Assembly: GCF_014203795.1 (NCBI RefSeq)
Contig: NZ_JACHJU010000001.1
Location: 558,001 to 622,000 of the forward strand
Direction of reading: 5' to 3'
DNA length: 64,000 nucleotides
Source: Streptosporangium album
Lineage (GTDB): Bacteria > Actinomycetota > Actinomycetes > Streptosporangiales > Streptosporangiaceae
The position numbers and the translations under genes are program-made. Positions within the stretch are counted from its first letter, which is position 1. Every line of letters begins with the position of its first letter. Shown here one piece after another: positions 42,066 to 50,150 of the stretch. Under the pieces are notes generated by a model. That model was not told the origin of the DNA, searched no databases, and worked only from the letters and a program-made list of their open reading frames with translations.

Positions 42066-42999
42066 GTGGTACAGCAATCAAAAGTCCTCCTGGGTAGCCG
42101 ACTGCTTGCTGTCGCAGTCGCGATGGCAGCCGCCCAAGCCGGCGCCCTGGCCGGCGCGACATCCGCACTGGCCCAGCCAGCCGACACCGTAACGACGGTT
42201 TACGCCTGCGTGAAGGCCTACGGGCCCTCCCAGGGAAGGCCCCGCATTCTCGGCACCGGGGTCGCTGTCTGCTATATCGATGAAACGCTGATCTTGTGGA
42301 ACATCGAAGGCCCCGAGGGCCAAACCGGTCCGCGAGGGCTTCAGGGGTCCATCGGCCCGCAGGGCCCCAAGGGTGACACCGGACCTCAGGGCCCGCAAGG
42401 GTGACACCGGACCTCAGGGCCCCAAGGGTGACACCGGCCCGCAGGGATCCCGAGGTGATACCGGACCCCAAGGACCGCCGGGACGCCAGGGTCTGCAGGG
42501 CGCCGAAGGCCCGCTCGGCCACACCGGCCCGCAGGGGTCCCGAGGTGATACCGGACCCCAAGGACCGCCGGGAGCCCAGGGGCTGCAGGGCGCCGAAGGC
42601 CCGCGCGGCACCAAGGGCGACACCGGCGATACCGGACCCCAGGGACCGCAGGGCGCCGCCGGGCCCCAAGGGCCCAAGGGCGACACCGGCGACACCGGCC
42701 CGCAAGGCCCGCAAGGTGACACTGGACCGCAGGGCCCCCGGGGGACGGCAGGCGTCGTCGTGGCTCCTCAGGATGTCAATGAGACCATCACCATCGGCGG
42801 TGCCGCCACCGAGACAGCCAGCGCCATATGCCCGATCAACACCACGTTGATCAATGGCGGATACGAGAACCCGGACAGTTTGCTCATCACCGCCAACCTT
42901 GCCAACCTGCCCGGCAACTCCTGGGCTGTGACAGCAAAGAACCTCGGCCCTCTGCCTTCACAGATCACCTCTCACGCCACCTGCTGGCCGCTGAGCTGA
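42066..42999 (+). pseudogene. Secreted collagen-like protein gene with a single-base frame break
   Basis: GTG at 42066 opens a frame with a signal peptide (LLAVAVAMAAAQAGALAGA, cleavage after SALA). A short Cys-containing domain follows, and then Gly-X-Y repeats (GPQGPKGDTGPQGPQG). This frame stops at TGA 42402-42404. The +1 frame carries on without a gap: about 40 more Gly-X-Y triplets and an 80-residue C-terminal domain with two Cys (SAICPINTTLINGGY, SHATCWPLS), ending at 42999. Removing one base near 42394-42401 gives a 310-residue protein. The repeats there are spaced 28 bp and then 27 bp, which shows where the extra base lies. It is either a pseudogene, a phase-variable gene or a sequencing error in a repeat. 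Confidence 0.8.
42431..42610 (+). repeat. Two tandem 90-bp repeats in the collagen-like gene
   Basis: ACACCGGCCCGCAGGG at 42431 recurs at 42521. The following bases are nearly identical through CCGAAGGCCCG, giving a 30-residue protein repeat present twice. Shorter 27-28-bp repeats precede it from 42368. Confidence 0.8.
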
Positions 43000-43016
43000 T
43001 CTGAGTTTCAAACCGT

Positions 43017-43053
43017 CCGTGGCCCGGTGCGATCATCCGCGCCGGGCCCACGG
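43017..43053. terminator. Hairpin between the collagen-like gene and the metallothionein-like gene
   Basis: CCGTGGCCCGG (43017-43027) pairs with CCGGGCCCACGG (43042-43053) with one bulged C, between two convergent stops. Confidence 0.65.
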
Positions 43054-43149
43054 CGCGTGCTCCATAAACGGCCTGGCTCCTTCCCATCCGGAGACGCTTT
43101 CTGACAGGCGAGTGACGATCTAAGCGGGTGTCGTCTCCCGCGCACCCTG

Positions 43150-43395
43150 CTAGGCGGGGATCCCGGTCCGGTCGACGATCGCGTTTACGCCCTCCGCTCG
43201 AGCGCAGTGGGCACAGCAGAACCAGCGCCGATCAGTCTGAACGCCGTGCCCGACGATACGGACTCCGCAGTGCTCGCATATCGGCGCCATCTGCTGGATC
43301 GCACATTCGAAGCTGTCGAAGATGTGCACGGCTCCTTGAGTGTGCACCTCGAAGCTCATGTCGTAGTCGTTGCCACAAACTTCACATTGCGCCAC
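43150..43395 (-). CDS. Cys-rich metallothionein-like small protein
   Basis: 81 residues with three Cys pairs: CEVCGNDYD at the start, SFECAI and CEHCGVRI in the middle, WFCCAHCARAEG near the end, plus several His. This is a treble-clef or zinc-ribbon-like pattern, sometimes annotated as prokaryotic metallothionein. Metal binding is very likely; the role is unknown. The GTG at 43395 follows GGGGGA. Confidence 0.75.
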   Translation of the reverse strand: MAQCEVCGNDYDMSFEVHTQGAVHIFDSFECAIQQMAPICEHCGVRIVGHGVQTDRRWFCCAHCARAEGVNAIVDRTGIPA

Positions 43396-43683
43396 GTTTC
43401 CCCCAAATTTTACGGCGACCTGAGGTGGATCCGCCTAGATCGGATCTGCCTTCCTCCTGACCCTCACGGGATCGGGATTCCCTGTGCCTCCGACACCCCG
43501 CCTTGCGGAACTCGCACGGCGGTGCGGGGCGGTTGACGCTTCACCGTCCCTCTGATCGCTGAAGCTTTCCACGCCCAGAGACGGCAGGTCCTGCCATCTT
43601 GACGTTTTTCACCACGTTCACATCAGCATGCCCGCAATAAGCAGATGAGATGCAGGCGAAAGCCACCCGGCTCACGGGACCTC
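43396..43683. other. Spacer without a recognisable gene
   Basis: 288 bp with nothing supported. It contains the probable promoter of the metallothionein-like gene (minus) and sequence adjoining the kinase remnant. Confidence 0.3.
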
Positions 43684-43979
43684 TCACCGACCACCATTAC
43701 GCCGAAGACGTCCGAGAGGTGGACTCCGGCCAGCACGGAGAACGCCCTCGCCGCGGACGGTTTCCGTGGTGAGCTGGGGAGTTCGGCACGCTGTCGCCCG
43801 CCGTACGGCCGACTCACCCTTGTGGACCACTCCCTGACCGCCCACGCCCAGCCGCCCTGCCAGCCAGTGGTGGCCCAGGCACTGGGCGGATCCCCGTCGA
43901 CCAGTCCGGGGCTCATCCCGGTCTCCGTCCACCGGCTCATTGAACGTGCCGGTGGACAACATGGTTCGCCCGATGTCAC
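43684..43979 (-). pseudogene. Remnant of a Ser/Thr protein kinase N-lobe
   Basis: The minus strand encodes LGHHWLAGRLGVGGQGVVHKG, matching the start of actinobacterial Hanks kinases (xxYxLxxRLGxGGQGVVY, the glycine-rich loop). It is preceded in another frame by SPGLVDGDP, the usual kinase N-terminus, so a frameshift near 43885 separates them. After QLTTETVRGEG the homology fades; no catalytic HRDxxxxN or DFG motif exists. What is left cannot be a kinase. Confidence 0.45.
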
Positions 43980-44000
43980 AGACTCGGAAGATGTCTCGTC
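43974..44000 (+). promoter_or_regulatory. Predicted ECF41 promoter
   Basis: TGTCACA (43974-43980), 16 bp, CGTC (43997-44000) is an exact match to the consensus for ECF41 sigma factors. The expected transcription start (about 44006-44009) coincides with the GTG at 44009, so the sigma gene would be autoregulated and leaderless. Confidence 0.75.
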
Positions 44001-44008
44001 CTCCTTTT

Positions 44009-44875
44009 GTGAACGGCGATGAAGAACTCGCGGCCGAGTTCGGGGCCATCAGGCCACGGCTGGTGGGCGTGGCCTACGGCCTGCTCGGCAGCCTCGACGA
44101 GGCCGAGGACGTGGTTCAGGACGCCTGGCTCCGGCTGGGCCGGGCGGATCGCGAGCAGATCCAGGACATCACCGGCTGGCTGGTGGTGACAGTGTCCAGG
44201 CTCGCGCTGGATGTGCTGCGCTCGGCGCGTGTGCGCCGGGAGGAGTACGTCGGGCCGTGGCTGCCCGAACCGGTGGTGACCGGAGCCGATCCGGCGGACA
44301 GGGTGACGCTGGCCGAGTCGATGAGCATGGCGATGCTGGTGGTGCTGGAGTCGCTCAGCCCGGCCGAGCGCACCGCGTTCGTGCTGCACGACGTGTTCGG
44401 GCTTCCGTTCGAGGAGGTGGCCCAGGCGGTCGGGCGCTCCCCTGCGGCCTGCCGCCAGCTCGCCGCCCGTGCCCGTAGGCACGTCGCGAGCCGGGCGCCC
44501 CGCTTCGAGGTGGACGCGACCGAGCATCGCAGGGTGGTCGAGGCGTTCGCCCGTGCCAGCACGGGTGATGACATCGACGCCCTGGTGGCGCTGCTCGACC
44601 CGGACGTGGTGCTCCGCAGTGACGGCGGCGGCGTGGTCAGCGCGGCCAGACGGCCGATCCACGGTGCCGAGAAGGTGGCCCGCTTCCTGATCAGGGTGGC
44701 CGGGCGGCTCAGCGTCCGCAGCCGGTTCGCTCCGGCCACGGTCAACGGCTGGCCGGGACTCCTGCGGTTCCGAAACGGCGAGCTGAGTGGCGTCTTCGGA
44801 CTGACCGTGGCCGACGGCCGGGTCACGGAGATCTTCATCGTGATGAACCCGGAGAAACTAAGGAGTGTTCGATGA
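44009..44875 (+). CDS. ECF41-family sigma factor (SigJ-like) with SnoaL-like regulatory tail
   Basis: 288 residues. Region 2 is IRPRLVGVAYGLLGSLDEAED with VVQDAWLRL. The ECF41 linker WLPEP is present in YVGPWLPEPV. Region 4 is SPAERTAFVLHDVFGLPFEEVA, and the C-terminal SnoaL-like domain ends with the second hallmark NPEKL. The fused domain replaces an anti-sigma factor. I choose the GTG at 44009 because the promoter motif ends at 44000; ATGs at 43973 and 43991 would fall inside that promoter. The stop overlaps the carboxymuconolactone-decarboxylase start in ATGA, the usual ECF41 partner arrangement. Confidence 0.9.
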   Translation: MNGDEELAAEFGAIRPRLVGVAYGLLGSLDEAEDVVQDAWLRLGRADREQIQDITGWLVVTVSRLALDVLRSARVRREEYVGPWLPEPVVTGADPADRVTLAESMSMAMLVVLESLSPAERTAFVLHDVFGLPFEEVAQAVGRSPAACRQLAARARRHVASRAPRFEVDATEHRRVVEAFARASTGDDIDALVALLDPDVVLRSDGGGVVSAARRPIHGAEKVARFLIRVAGRLSVRSRFAPATVNGWPGLLRFRNGELSGVFGLTVADGRVTEIFIVMNPEKLRSVR

Positions 44876-45336
44876 AGGCACGGATGAACGTCAGGGAATT
44901 CGCCCCCGAGGGCTACAAGGCCATGCTCGGCCTGGAGAAGTACCTGGCCACGTGCGGGCTGCCGCACGCCACGCTGGGGTTGGTGAAGCTGCGGGCCAGC
45001 CAGATCAACGGCTGCGGCTTCTGCGTGGACATGCACAGCCACGACGCCAAGAAGGCGGGCGAGAGCGACGAGCGGCTGTTCTCGGTGGCCGCCTGGCGGG
45101 AGGCCCCCTACTACACCGACGCCGAGCGGGCCGCACTGGCCCTGGCGGAGGAGGCCACCCGGCTCAGCGACCGCGGGGAGACGGTGCCTGACGACGTGTG
45201 GGACGAGGCCGCCCGGCACTACGCGCCGGAGGAACTGGCCGCATTGGTGATCGCGATCGCGGCGATCAACGCCTGGAACCGGATCTCCGTCACCACGCGT
45301 ACGGTCGCGGGTTCCTTGCGTAACCAAACCGGTTGA
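44872..45336 (+). CDS. Carboxymuconolactone decarboxylase-family (AhpD-like) protein
   Basis: 154 residues. The redox motif CGFCVDMHSHDAKKAG has the AhpD-like CxxC with following His. An all-helical core follows, with AALALAEEATRLS and IAAINAWNRISVTTRT. It probably acts as a peroxidase or disulfide reductase on a substrate sensed through the ECF41 pathway. It is translationally coupled to the sigma gene (4-bp overlap). ECF41 genes are regularly found with oxidoreductases of this family. Confidence 0.92.
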   Translation: MKARMNVREFAPEGYKAMLGLEKYLATCGLPHATLGLVKLRASQINGCGFCVDMHSHDAKKAGESDERLFSVAAWREAPYYTDAERAALALAEEATRLSDRGETVPDDVWDEAARHYAPEELAALVIAIAAINAWNRISVTTRTVAGSLRNQTG

Positions 45337-45645
45337 TCCACGCTGGGCCGCAGGGCTAGGTTGGCTCGTACGGGCATCCGCGCGAGCCGGCCGGCCGCGC
45401 GTGTCCGGCGACGTGGATCGTGGTGGACCTGAGGGACAGTGAGCACAAGAGAGGGCACGTACACGTATATGCGACGCATCAGGATCATCCGGCCGCAGCG
45501 CCGGCTCCGTCCCGCCCGCATGGCCGGCCTGGACCTGCGGACACCATCGGGCCGCCGCCTCCCCTACTGAGCGGATCTTTACAGCGGTTTTACGCGGCGA
45601 TCTGTAGATATCTCGCATAACAGATTCGTCACGCCGGGGGGCTCA
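45337..45645. other. Spacer with a possible 33-codon ORF
   Basis: 309 bp. ATG at 45469 opens a very basic 33-residue frame (MRRIRIIRPQRRLRP...) closing at 45570, without a good ribosome site. AT-rich 45580-45625 could hold a promoter for the 57-aa ORF. Nothing else was seen. Confidence 0.3.
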
Positions 45646-45819
45646 ATGAGGAGATTCGCAGTCGTTCCGCCATACGTCGCGCGACTCAAGATCAGAGATA
45701 TCCGTTCCGCGCCCCGCAGAAAGACCTCCGCGGATGCCAAGGTCGTCGACCTGCGCGCGTACACAGGGCGGAACATCCTACGGTTCCCGCTCACCAGCGG
45801 TCCCACCCCCGCCGCCTGA
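45646..45819 (+). CDS. 57-aa basic small protein
   Basis: The frame opens MRRFAVVPPYVARLK and ends FPLTSGPTPAA. CCGGGGGG lies 5-8 bp upstream of the ATG and an intrinsic-type hairpin begins 11 bp after the stop, so this looks like an independent short gene. Arg/Lys-rich in the first half, no Cys, no membrane segment. I know no family. It could also be only the untranslated end of an upstream transcript. Confidence 0.45.
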   Translation: MRRFAVVPPYVARLKIRDIRSAPRRKTSADAKVVDLRAYTGRNILRFPLTSGPTPAA

Positions 45820-45830
45820 CCCCGGCCCTC

Positions 45831-45857
45831 GAAAGACCTGCCCCGCGCGGGTCTTTC
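45831..45857 (+). terminator. Hairpin terminator after the 57-aa ORF
   Basis: GAAAGACC (45831-45838) pairs with GGTCTTTC (45850-45857), 8 bp perfect, followed by CCCCATTT. Confidence 0.65.
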
Positions 45858-45888
45858 CCCATTTCCGAGCCTGATTGAATGTCGTTCC

Positions 45889-46614
45889 ATGAGCGATCTA
45901 TCCGCGACGGAACGGCCCCGGCACCGGCGCCTCCGAGAGAACGGCCGGACTGACAGGACCGCTCTGTACGAAGTGCTGCGCGCCGGGTTCGTCTGCCATC
46001 TCGGCGTGGTCGACGGTGGGGTGCCGATGGTGGTTCCCACGGTCTACGGCTTCGACGCCGACCACCTCTACGTCCACGGCTCGGTCGCCAGCCGGAGTCT
46101 GACCACGGAAGAGCCGTCCGACGACCCGGCCGCGGATGCCATCGGCTCCGGGAGTGTCGGACAAGGTCCCGGAACGGCTGGGGACACGGTCTGCGTGACG
46201 GTCACCCATCTGGACGGCCTGGTCCTGGCCCGGTCGGTCTTCGAGCACGGTGTCAACTACCGCTCCGCCATGGTGTACGGCGTGCCACGGAAACTTGAGG
46301 GCGAGGAGAAACTGGCCGCCCTGCGGATCCTCACCGAGCACGCCGCCCCGGGCCAGTGGGACTACGCCAGACGGCCCAGCCGTAAGGAACTCGCCGCGAC
46401 GACCATTCTGGCGATCTCCCTGGCGGAGGCGTCGGTCAAGGTGAGCTCGGGTCCGCCCGGCGACGGGGACGGGCCGGACGCCGAGTTGGGCCTCTGGGCG
46501 GGTGTGCTGCCGCTGGCCACCACCTGGCTGGCCCCGGCCGCCGACCCCCTTCTGCCGGAGGGGATCGCGCCTCCGGATCACATCGACGGCCGTGCGGGGA
46601 CCCGGCTGTCCTGA
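45889..46614 (+). CDS. Pyridoxamine 5'-phosphate oxidase-family protein (NimA-like split barrel)
   Basis: 241 residues of the Pyridox_ox_2 group. DRTALYEVLRAGFVCHLGVV starts the barrel, PMVVPTVYGFDADHLYVHGS and ENGVNYRS-type FEHGVNYRSAMVYG follow. It binds flavin or heme, possibly F420, and reduces small molecules; relatives confer nitroimidazole resistance. Precise substrate unknown. Confidence 0.85.
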   Translation: MSDLSATERPRHRRLRENGRTDRTALYEVLRAGFVCHLGVVDGGVPMVVPTVYGFDADHLYVHGSVASRSLTTEEPSDDPAADAIGSGSVGQGPGTAGDTVCVTVTHLDGLVLARSVFEHGVNYRSAMVYGVPRKLEGEEKLAALRILTEHAAPGQWDYARRPSRKELAATTILAISLAEASVKVSSGPPGDGDGPDAELGLWAGVLPLATTWLAPAADPLLPEGIAPPDHIDGRAGTRLS

Positions 46615-46836
46615 CCTCCCGCCCGGCGTCCGGCCGTGAGAGCGAGCCCGGCGAGACCCGCCAGGGTGAGCCCGGTGAGGCCCGCGGCCAGGAGCAGGGC
46701 ACGGGAGGCGCCGTCGGCCGTACCGTGCGCGATGACGCCCATCACCGCCACTCCGAGGATCGCGCCGACCTGACGTGACGCGTTGAGCAGACCGCCCGCC
46801 GCTCCCGCCATACCCGGCGGAGCCATCGCGACGACG
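46578..46836 (-). pseudogene. C-terminal fragment of an MFS transporter
   Basis: 85 residues ending at 46578: VVAMAPPGMAGAAGGLLNAS, RQVGAILGVAVMGVIAHG and a last helix AGLTGLTLAGLAGLALTAGR. These are the last two to three helices of a DHA2 exporter; the remaining 380 or more residues are missing. The homology ends at the point where the plus-strand LysR fragment begins. The stop region overlaps the end of the split-barrel gene by 37 bp. Confidence 0.75.
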
Positions 46837-47541
46837 TCAGAGCAGATCCGCAGGCTGGAAGGGTCTCTCGGCGTCACGCTCTTCGCGCGCACCCCACAGG
46901 GCATGCGGCTCACCGAGCCCGGGCGGATCCTGCTCGCCCAGGCCCACGGGCTGCTCGACCACGCCGAGATGGTACGGCTCGCCGCGACCGGGCAGCGGCG
47001 GAGGGTACGGGTGGGAACACTGGAGATGCTGGCGGCGACCCGGCTGCCCGGCATCACCCGGCGCCTGGCGGGGCGCCGGCCCGGCATCGACCTCGATGTC
47101 ACCGTGCTCTCCCAGCAGCCCATGCTCAGCGGGATCGCCCAGGGCACCCTCGACGCCGGCCTGCTGCTCGACTCCGGCGTGCAGCTCGGAGCCCTCGGTT
47201 TCGCACCTCCGCCCGGCCTGGACTTCCTCGACGTCGGAGAGGTGCGATTGGCGCTGGTCACGTCCCCGAAGGGACACGCGGACACGCTGCTGACGACCGG
47301 TCCGGGCTGTGCGATCCGGATGGCCTGTGATCGGATGACCGGCCTCGGCACCGAACGCCGGGAGCTGCCCAGCGTCGTTACCGTCAGGGAATGGGTCAAG
47401 CAGGGGCTGGGCATCGCCCTGCTCCCCGACTTCGCGATCTCCGAAGACCTGGCGGCGGGCACCCTGGTGGAGCTCGAGTTCCCGGCCCCCGCTCTGGTCC
47501 TGCGCATGGTCTGGCTCGGCGGGCGCAACAGGTTTTCCCAG
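46834..47541 (+). pseudogene. LysR-family regulator lacking its N-terminus
   Basis: The frame resembles LysR proteins from SEQIRRLEGSLGVTLFAR (the end of the helix-turn-helix) through the effector domain ([33 protein letters not shown]). About the first 32 residues with the recognition helix are gone, and the upstream in-frame codons are MFS antisense sequence. The C-terminus is also cut: after VWLGGRN the frame runs on into the TetR promoter and gene without homology. It is not a functional regulator. Confidence 0.75.
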
Positions 47542-47556
47542 ACTTGTTCATCGATA

Positions 47557-47574
47557 GAACGGAATATTATGTTC
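47557..47574. promoter_or_regulatory. Palindromic operator candidate of the TetR gene
   Basis: GAAC-GG-AATATT-AT-GTTC: both 4-base arms and the 6-base centre are exactly palindromic (14 of 18 positions). It lies 20 bp upstream of the TetR ATG in an AT-rich promoter-like stretch. Autoregulation is inferred. Confidence 0.55.
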
Positions 47575-47593
47575 CATTGGCTATATTGGCATC

Positions 47594-48232
47594 ATGGAGA
47601 CAACCACCACAGCGCCCATGAGTGGTCGCAGAGCCCAGGCCGCCCGTAACGACCAGGTGATCCTCGACGCCGCCCGCGCGGTCTTCGTCGCCGACCCCGG
47701 CGCTCCCATCTCCGCGGTGGCGGAGCGGGCCGGAGTGGGCATCAGCGCGCTCTACCGTCGCTACGCCGGCAAGGAGGACCTGCTCCGCAGGCTGTGCTCG
47801 GACGGCCTGAAAACCTTCACCGCCGAGGCGGAGGCCGCCCTGGCCGAGGAGGGCGATCCGTGGAGCGCCTTCGCCGGCTTCATGCGCCGCGTCGTGGACG
47901 CCGATGTCCACTCCCTGACAATCAACCTGGCGGGCACCTTCACCCCCGACGAGCACCTCCACCGCGAAGCCGCCCGCGCGTCCGACCTCGCCACGCGGGT
48001 CTTCGACCGCGCCGTCCAGGCCGGAGCCCTCCGCCCCGGCCTGGACGCCACCGACATGTCGATGATCTTCGAGCAGCTCGCCGCCCTCCATCTCGGCGAC
48101 GAGGAGCGCACCTCCCAGATCAGGCGGCGGTACCTGGCTCTGATGCTCGACGCCCTGCGCCTGACCACCGCCCCCTCCCCGCCAGGCCCGGCACCGAGCG
48201 CCGAGGAGATCAACAGACGCTGGATCGTCTGA
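47594..48232 (+). CDS. TetR-family transcriptional regulator
   Basis: 212 residues, full length. The helix-turn-helix is ISAVAERAGVGISALYRRYAGKEDLLRRL (in parts: AERAGVGISALYRRY), with ILDAARAVFVADPG before it and an all-helical ligand domain after. The target is probably itself through the dyad at 47557-47574, and perhaps the DUF418 gene 120 bp downstream. It replaces the promoter-proximal end of the LysR fragment. Confidence 0.88.
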   Translation: METTTTAPMSGRRAQAARNDQVILDAARAVFVADPGAPISAVAERAGVGISALYRRYAGKEDLLRRLCSDGLKTFTAEAEAALAEEGDPWSAFAGFMRRVVDADVHSLTINLAGTFTPDEHLHREAARASDLATRVFDRAVQAGALRPGLDATDMSMIFEQLAALHLGDEERTSQIRRRYLALMLDALRLTTAPSPPGPAPSAEEINRRWIV

Positions 48233-48352
48233 CCCGCCTTTTCCCGGGCCTTCCCGGACCGGCGGCCCGGCTTCTCTGCGTTGGCCGATCGGCGGGCAAA
48301 TTAACCGGAAGGAGGGGGCGGCGGGCATCGAGGGGCCACCAGGCTGTGGATC

Positions 48353-49435
48353 ATGTCCTCGTCTCCTCCACCGCCGCCTCCTTCGCAAGCGCGCGTTCAG
48401 GCTCTGGACGCGCTGCGCGGGCTCGCGCTCGGTGGCATTCTGGTCGTCAACATCACCCAACTCGCGTACATGTACCGCTACGACGCCACCGTCTCGGGCC
48501 TCATCGTCGACGTCGGCTTCCACCAGCGGTTCTTCCCGATCTTCTCGTTCCTGTTCGGGATCGGATCCGCGCTCTTCCTGGAGTCGGCGCAACGGCGGGC
48601 CAAGCGGCCGAGGTTGGTGCTGCTGCGCAGGCTCGTCATCCTGGCCGGGTTCGGCGTGCTGCACCACCTCGCGCAACCGGGCGAGGCGCTGCTGCCGTAC
48701 GCCGTCTTCGGGATCCTGTTCCTGCTGCCGGCCTCCTACCTGCCGCGCGCGGCGGTGCTCGTGCTCGGCGTCGTCTGCTCGGCGGCCGCGCTGGCCGTGG
48801 CCGGGGGCGGAATTCTCCTGGTCCCCGGCCTTTTCCTGCTCGGAACGGCCGCTGCCCGGTCCGGCCTGGTGCGGGACATCGAGCAACGGCCGGGGATGCT
48901 CACCGGGCTGCTGGTGACCGGGCTGGTCACCGCCGCCCCCATGGCGCTCTGGTATCTCACGATGCCGCTCCAGGAACGCTTCTTCGGGTACGGCGGGCCG
49001 GTCGCGGCCGTCGCCGGGCTGTCCACGGCCATGGCCTACAGCGGCGGCTTCCTGCTGTCCCTGCGCACCCGGACCGGAGCGGCCGCCTGCCGTGCTCTGG
49101 CGCCGCTCGGCCGGATGGCCCTGACCAACTACGTGACGGCCACCGCGCTCGTGCTGCTGCTCATCGGACCGCTGGGAATGGTGGAGTCGGAGTCGTACGG
49201 CGTGGTCTTCGCCCTGGCCGCCGCGATCATCGCGGTACAGGCGGGGTTCAGCTCCTGGTGGCTGGGCCGCTTCCGGTATGGACCGCTGGAGTGGCTGTGG
49301 AGATGCGGCACCTGGTGGCAGGCCGTACCGCTGCGCGCGTCCGGTCCGGGAGAGCCCCCGGCGTCTGCCGGCCCGTCCGGGGAACCACCGTCCCCGCATC
49401 GCGTTCACACCGGCGCGCGGAAGGCCCTGCGGTAG
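48353..49435 (+). CDS. DUF418 family membrane protein
   Basis: 360 residues with about eight to nine membrane helices (LDALRGLALGGILVVNI at the start, HQRFFPIFSFLFGIGSALF). The C-terminal DUF418 block has GRMALTNYVTAT and YGPLEWLWRCGTWW. Function unknown; the N-terminal RxxALDxLRG motif is shared with acyltransferase-like membrane proteins. The last 60 residues are Pro-rich, and its 3' end overlaps the GlxA fragment by 31 bp. Confidence 0.85.
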   Translation: MSSSPPPPPPSQARVQALDALRGLALGGILVVNITQLAYMYRYDATVSGLIVDVGFHQRFFPIFSFLFGIGSALFLESAQRRAKRPRLVLLRRLVILAGFGVLHHLAQPGEALLPYAVFGILFLLPASYLPRAAVLVLGVVCSAAALAVAGGGILLVPGLFLLGTAAARSGLVRDIEQRPGMLTGLLVTGLVTAAPMALWYLTMPLQERFFGYGGPVAAVAGLSTAMAYSGGFLLSLRTRTGAAACRALAPLGRMALTNYVTATALVLLLIGPLGMVESESYGVVFALAAAIIAVQAGFSSWWLGRFRYGPLEWLWRCGTWWQAVPLRASGPGEPPASAGPSGEPPSPHRVHTGARKALR

Positions 49436-50034
49436 GCGGAGGGCGAGGTGCGCATCGCCCTGATGAAATGGTGGCGGAAGGTCACCGGGCTGTCGAAACC
49501 GACCGAGAGCACGATCTCCTCGATGGGCACGGCCGTGGACTCCAGCGTCGTGAGACTGGCCGCGACCCGCTGAGAGATCACCCAGCGCAACGGGCTGGTC
49601 CCGGTCTGACGGCCGAAGTGCCTGATGAAGGTGCGCTGCGCCATGTGGGCGACCCTGGCCAGGTCGGCCACCGTGATCGGCTCGGCCAGGTGGTCCAGCG
49701 CCCAGGCCATCGCGGTGGCCACCGCGTCGTCATCCTCCACCGGGGTGACCGCCGCCTGGATGAACTGCGCCTGCCCTCCCTCCCTGTGCGGCGGGATGAC
49801 CAGCCTGCGCGCGACCGAGTTGGCCACCGCCGGCCCGTGGTCCTTGCGGACCAGGTGGACCAGCAGATCCAGTCCGGCTGCGCTGCCCGCGCTGGTCAGC
49901 ACGTCGTCACCGTCCACATAGAGCACGTCCGGATTGACCTTGACCTGTGGAAACCGGCGTTGCAGCAGTTCGGCGTACTTCCAGTGGGTGGTCGCCTCCC
50001 GGCCGTCCAGCAGTCCGGCCTCCGAAAGGCCATC
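49405..50034 (-). pseudogene. GlxA-type AraC regulator lacking most of its DJ-1/PfpI domain
   Basis: The C-terminal AraC domain is intact (ITVADLARVAHMAQRTFIRHF, IEEIVLSVGFDSPVTFRHHF). Before it is the end of the amidase-like domain: SEAGLLDGREATTHWKYAELL, PDVLYVDGDDVLTSAG. Similarity begins near 50034, where about 120 N-terminal residues should precede it. The first usable start inside is the GTG at 49926, which would leave a 173-residue AraC domain protein. Confidence 0.75.
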
Positions 50035-50150
50035 GAGATGCCCCTCACCGCTGCACCCCTCTCCGCCGTCATGACGGTCCCCGCCGCAGGCATCGCCTGC
50101 GGCTGCTGACCCCCGATCAGGCGCCTCTCCGCAGCCGAGTGCACCGCAGA

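Noticed and set aside
42368-42760. CRISPR-like repeats
   Set aside because: Units are 27 or 90 bp coding Gly-X-Y triplets without spacers, i.e. collagen-like protein repeats.
46783-47649. Intact 288-residue LysR regulator starting at the first available ATG/GTG/TTG
   Set aside because: The first 17 residues are MFS antisense and the last 40 run into the TetR gene in another frame; only the middle is LysR.
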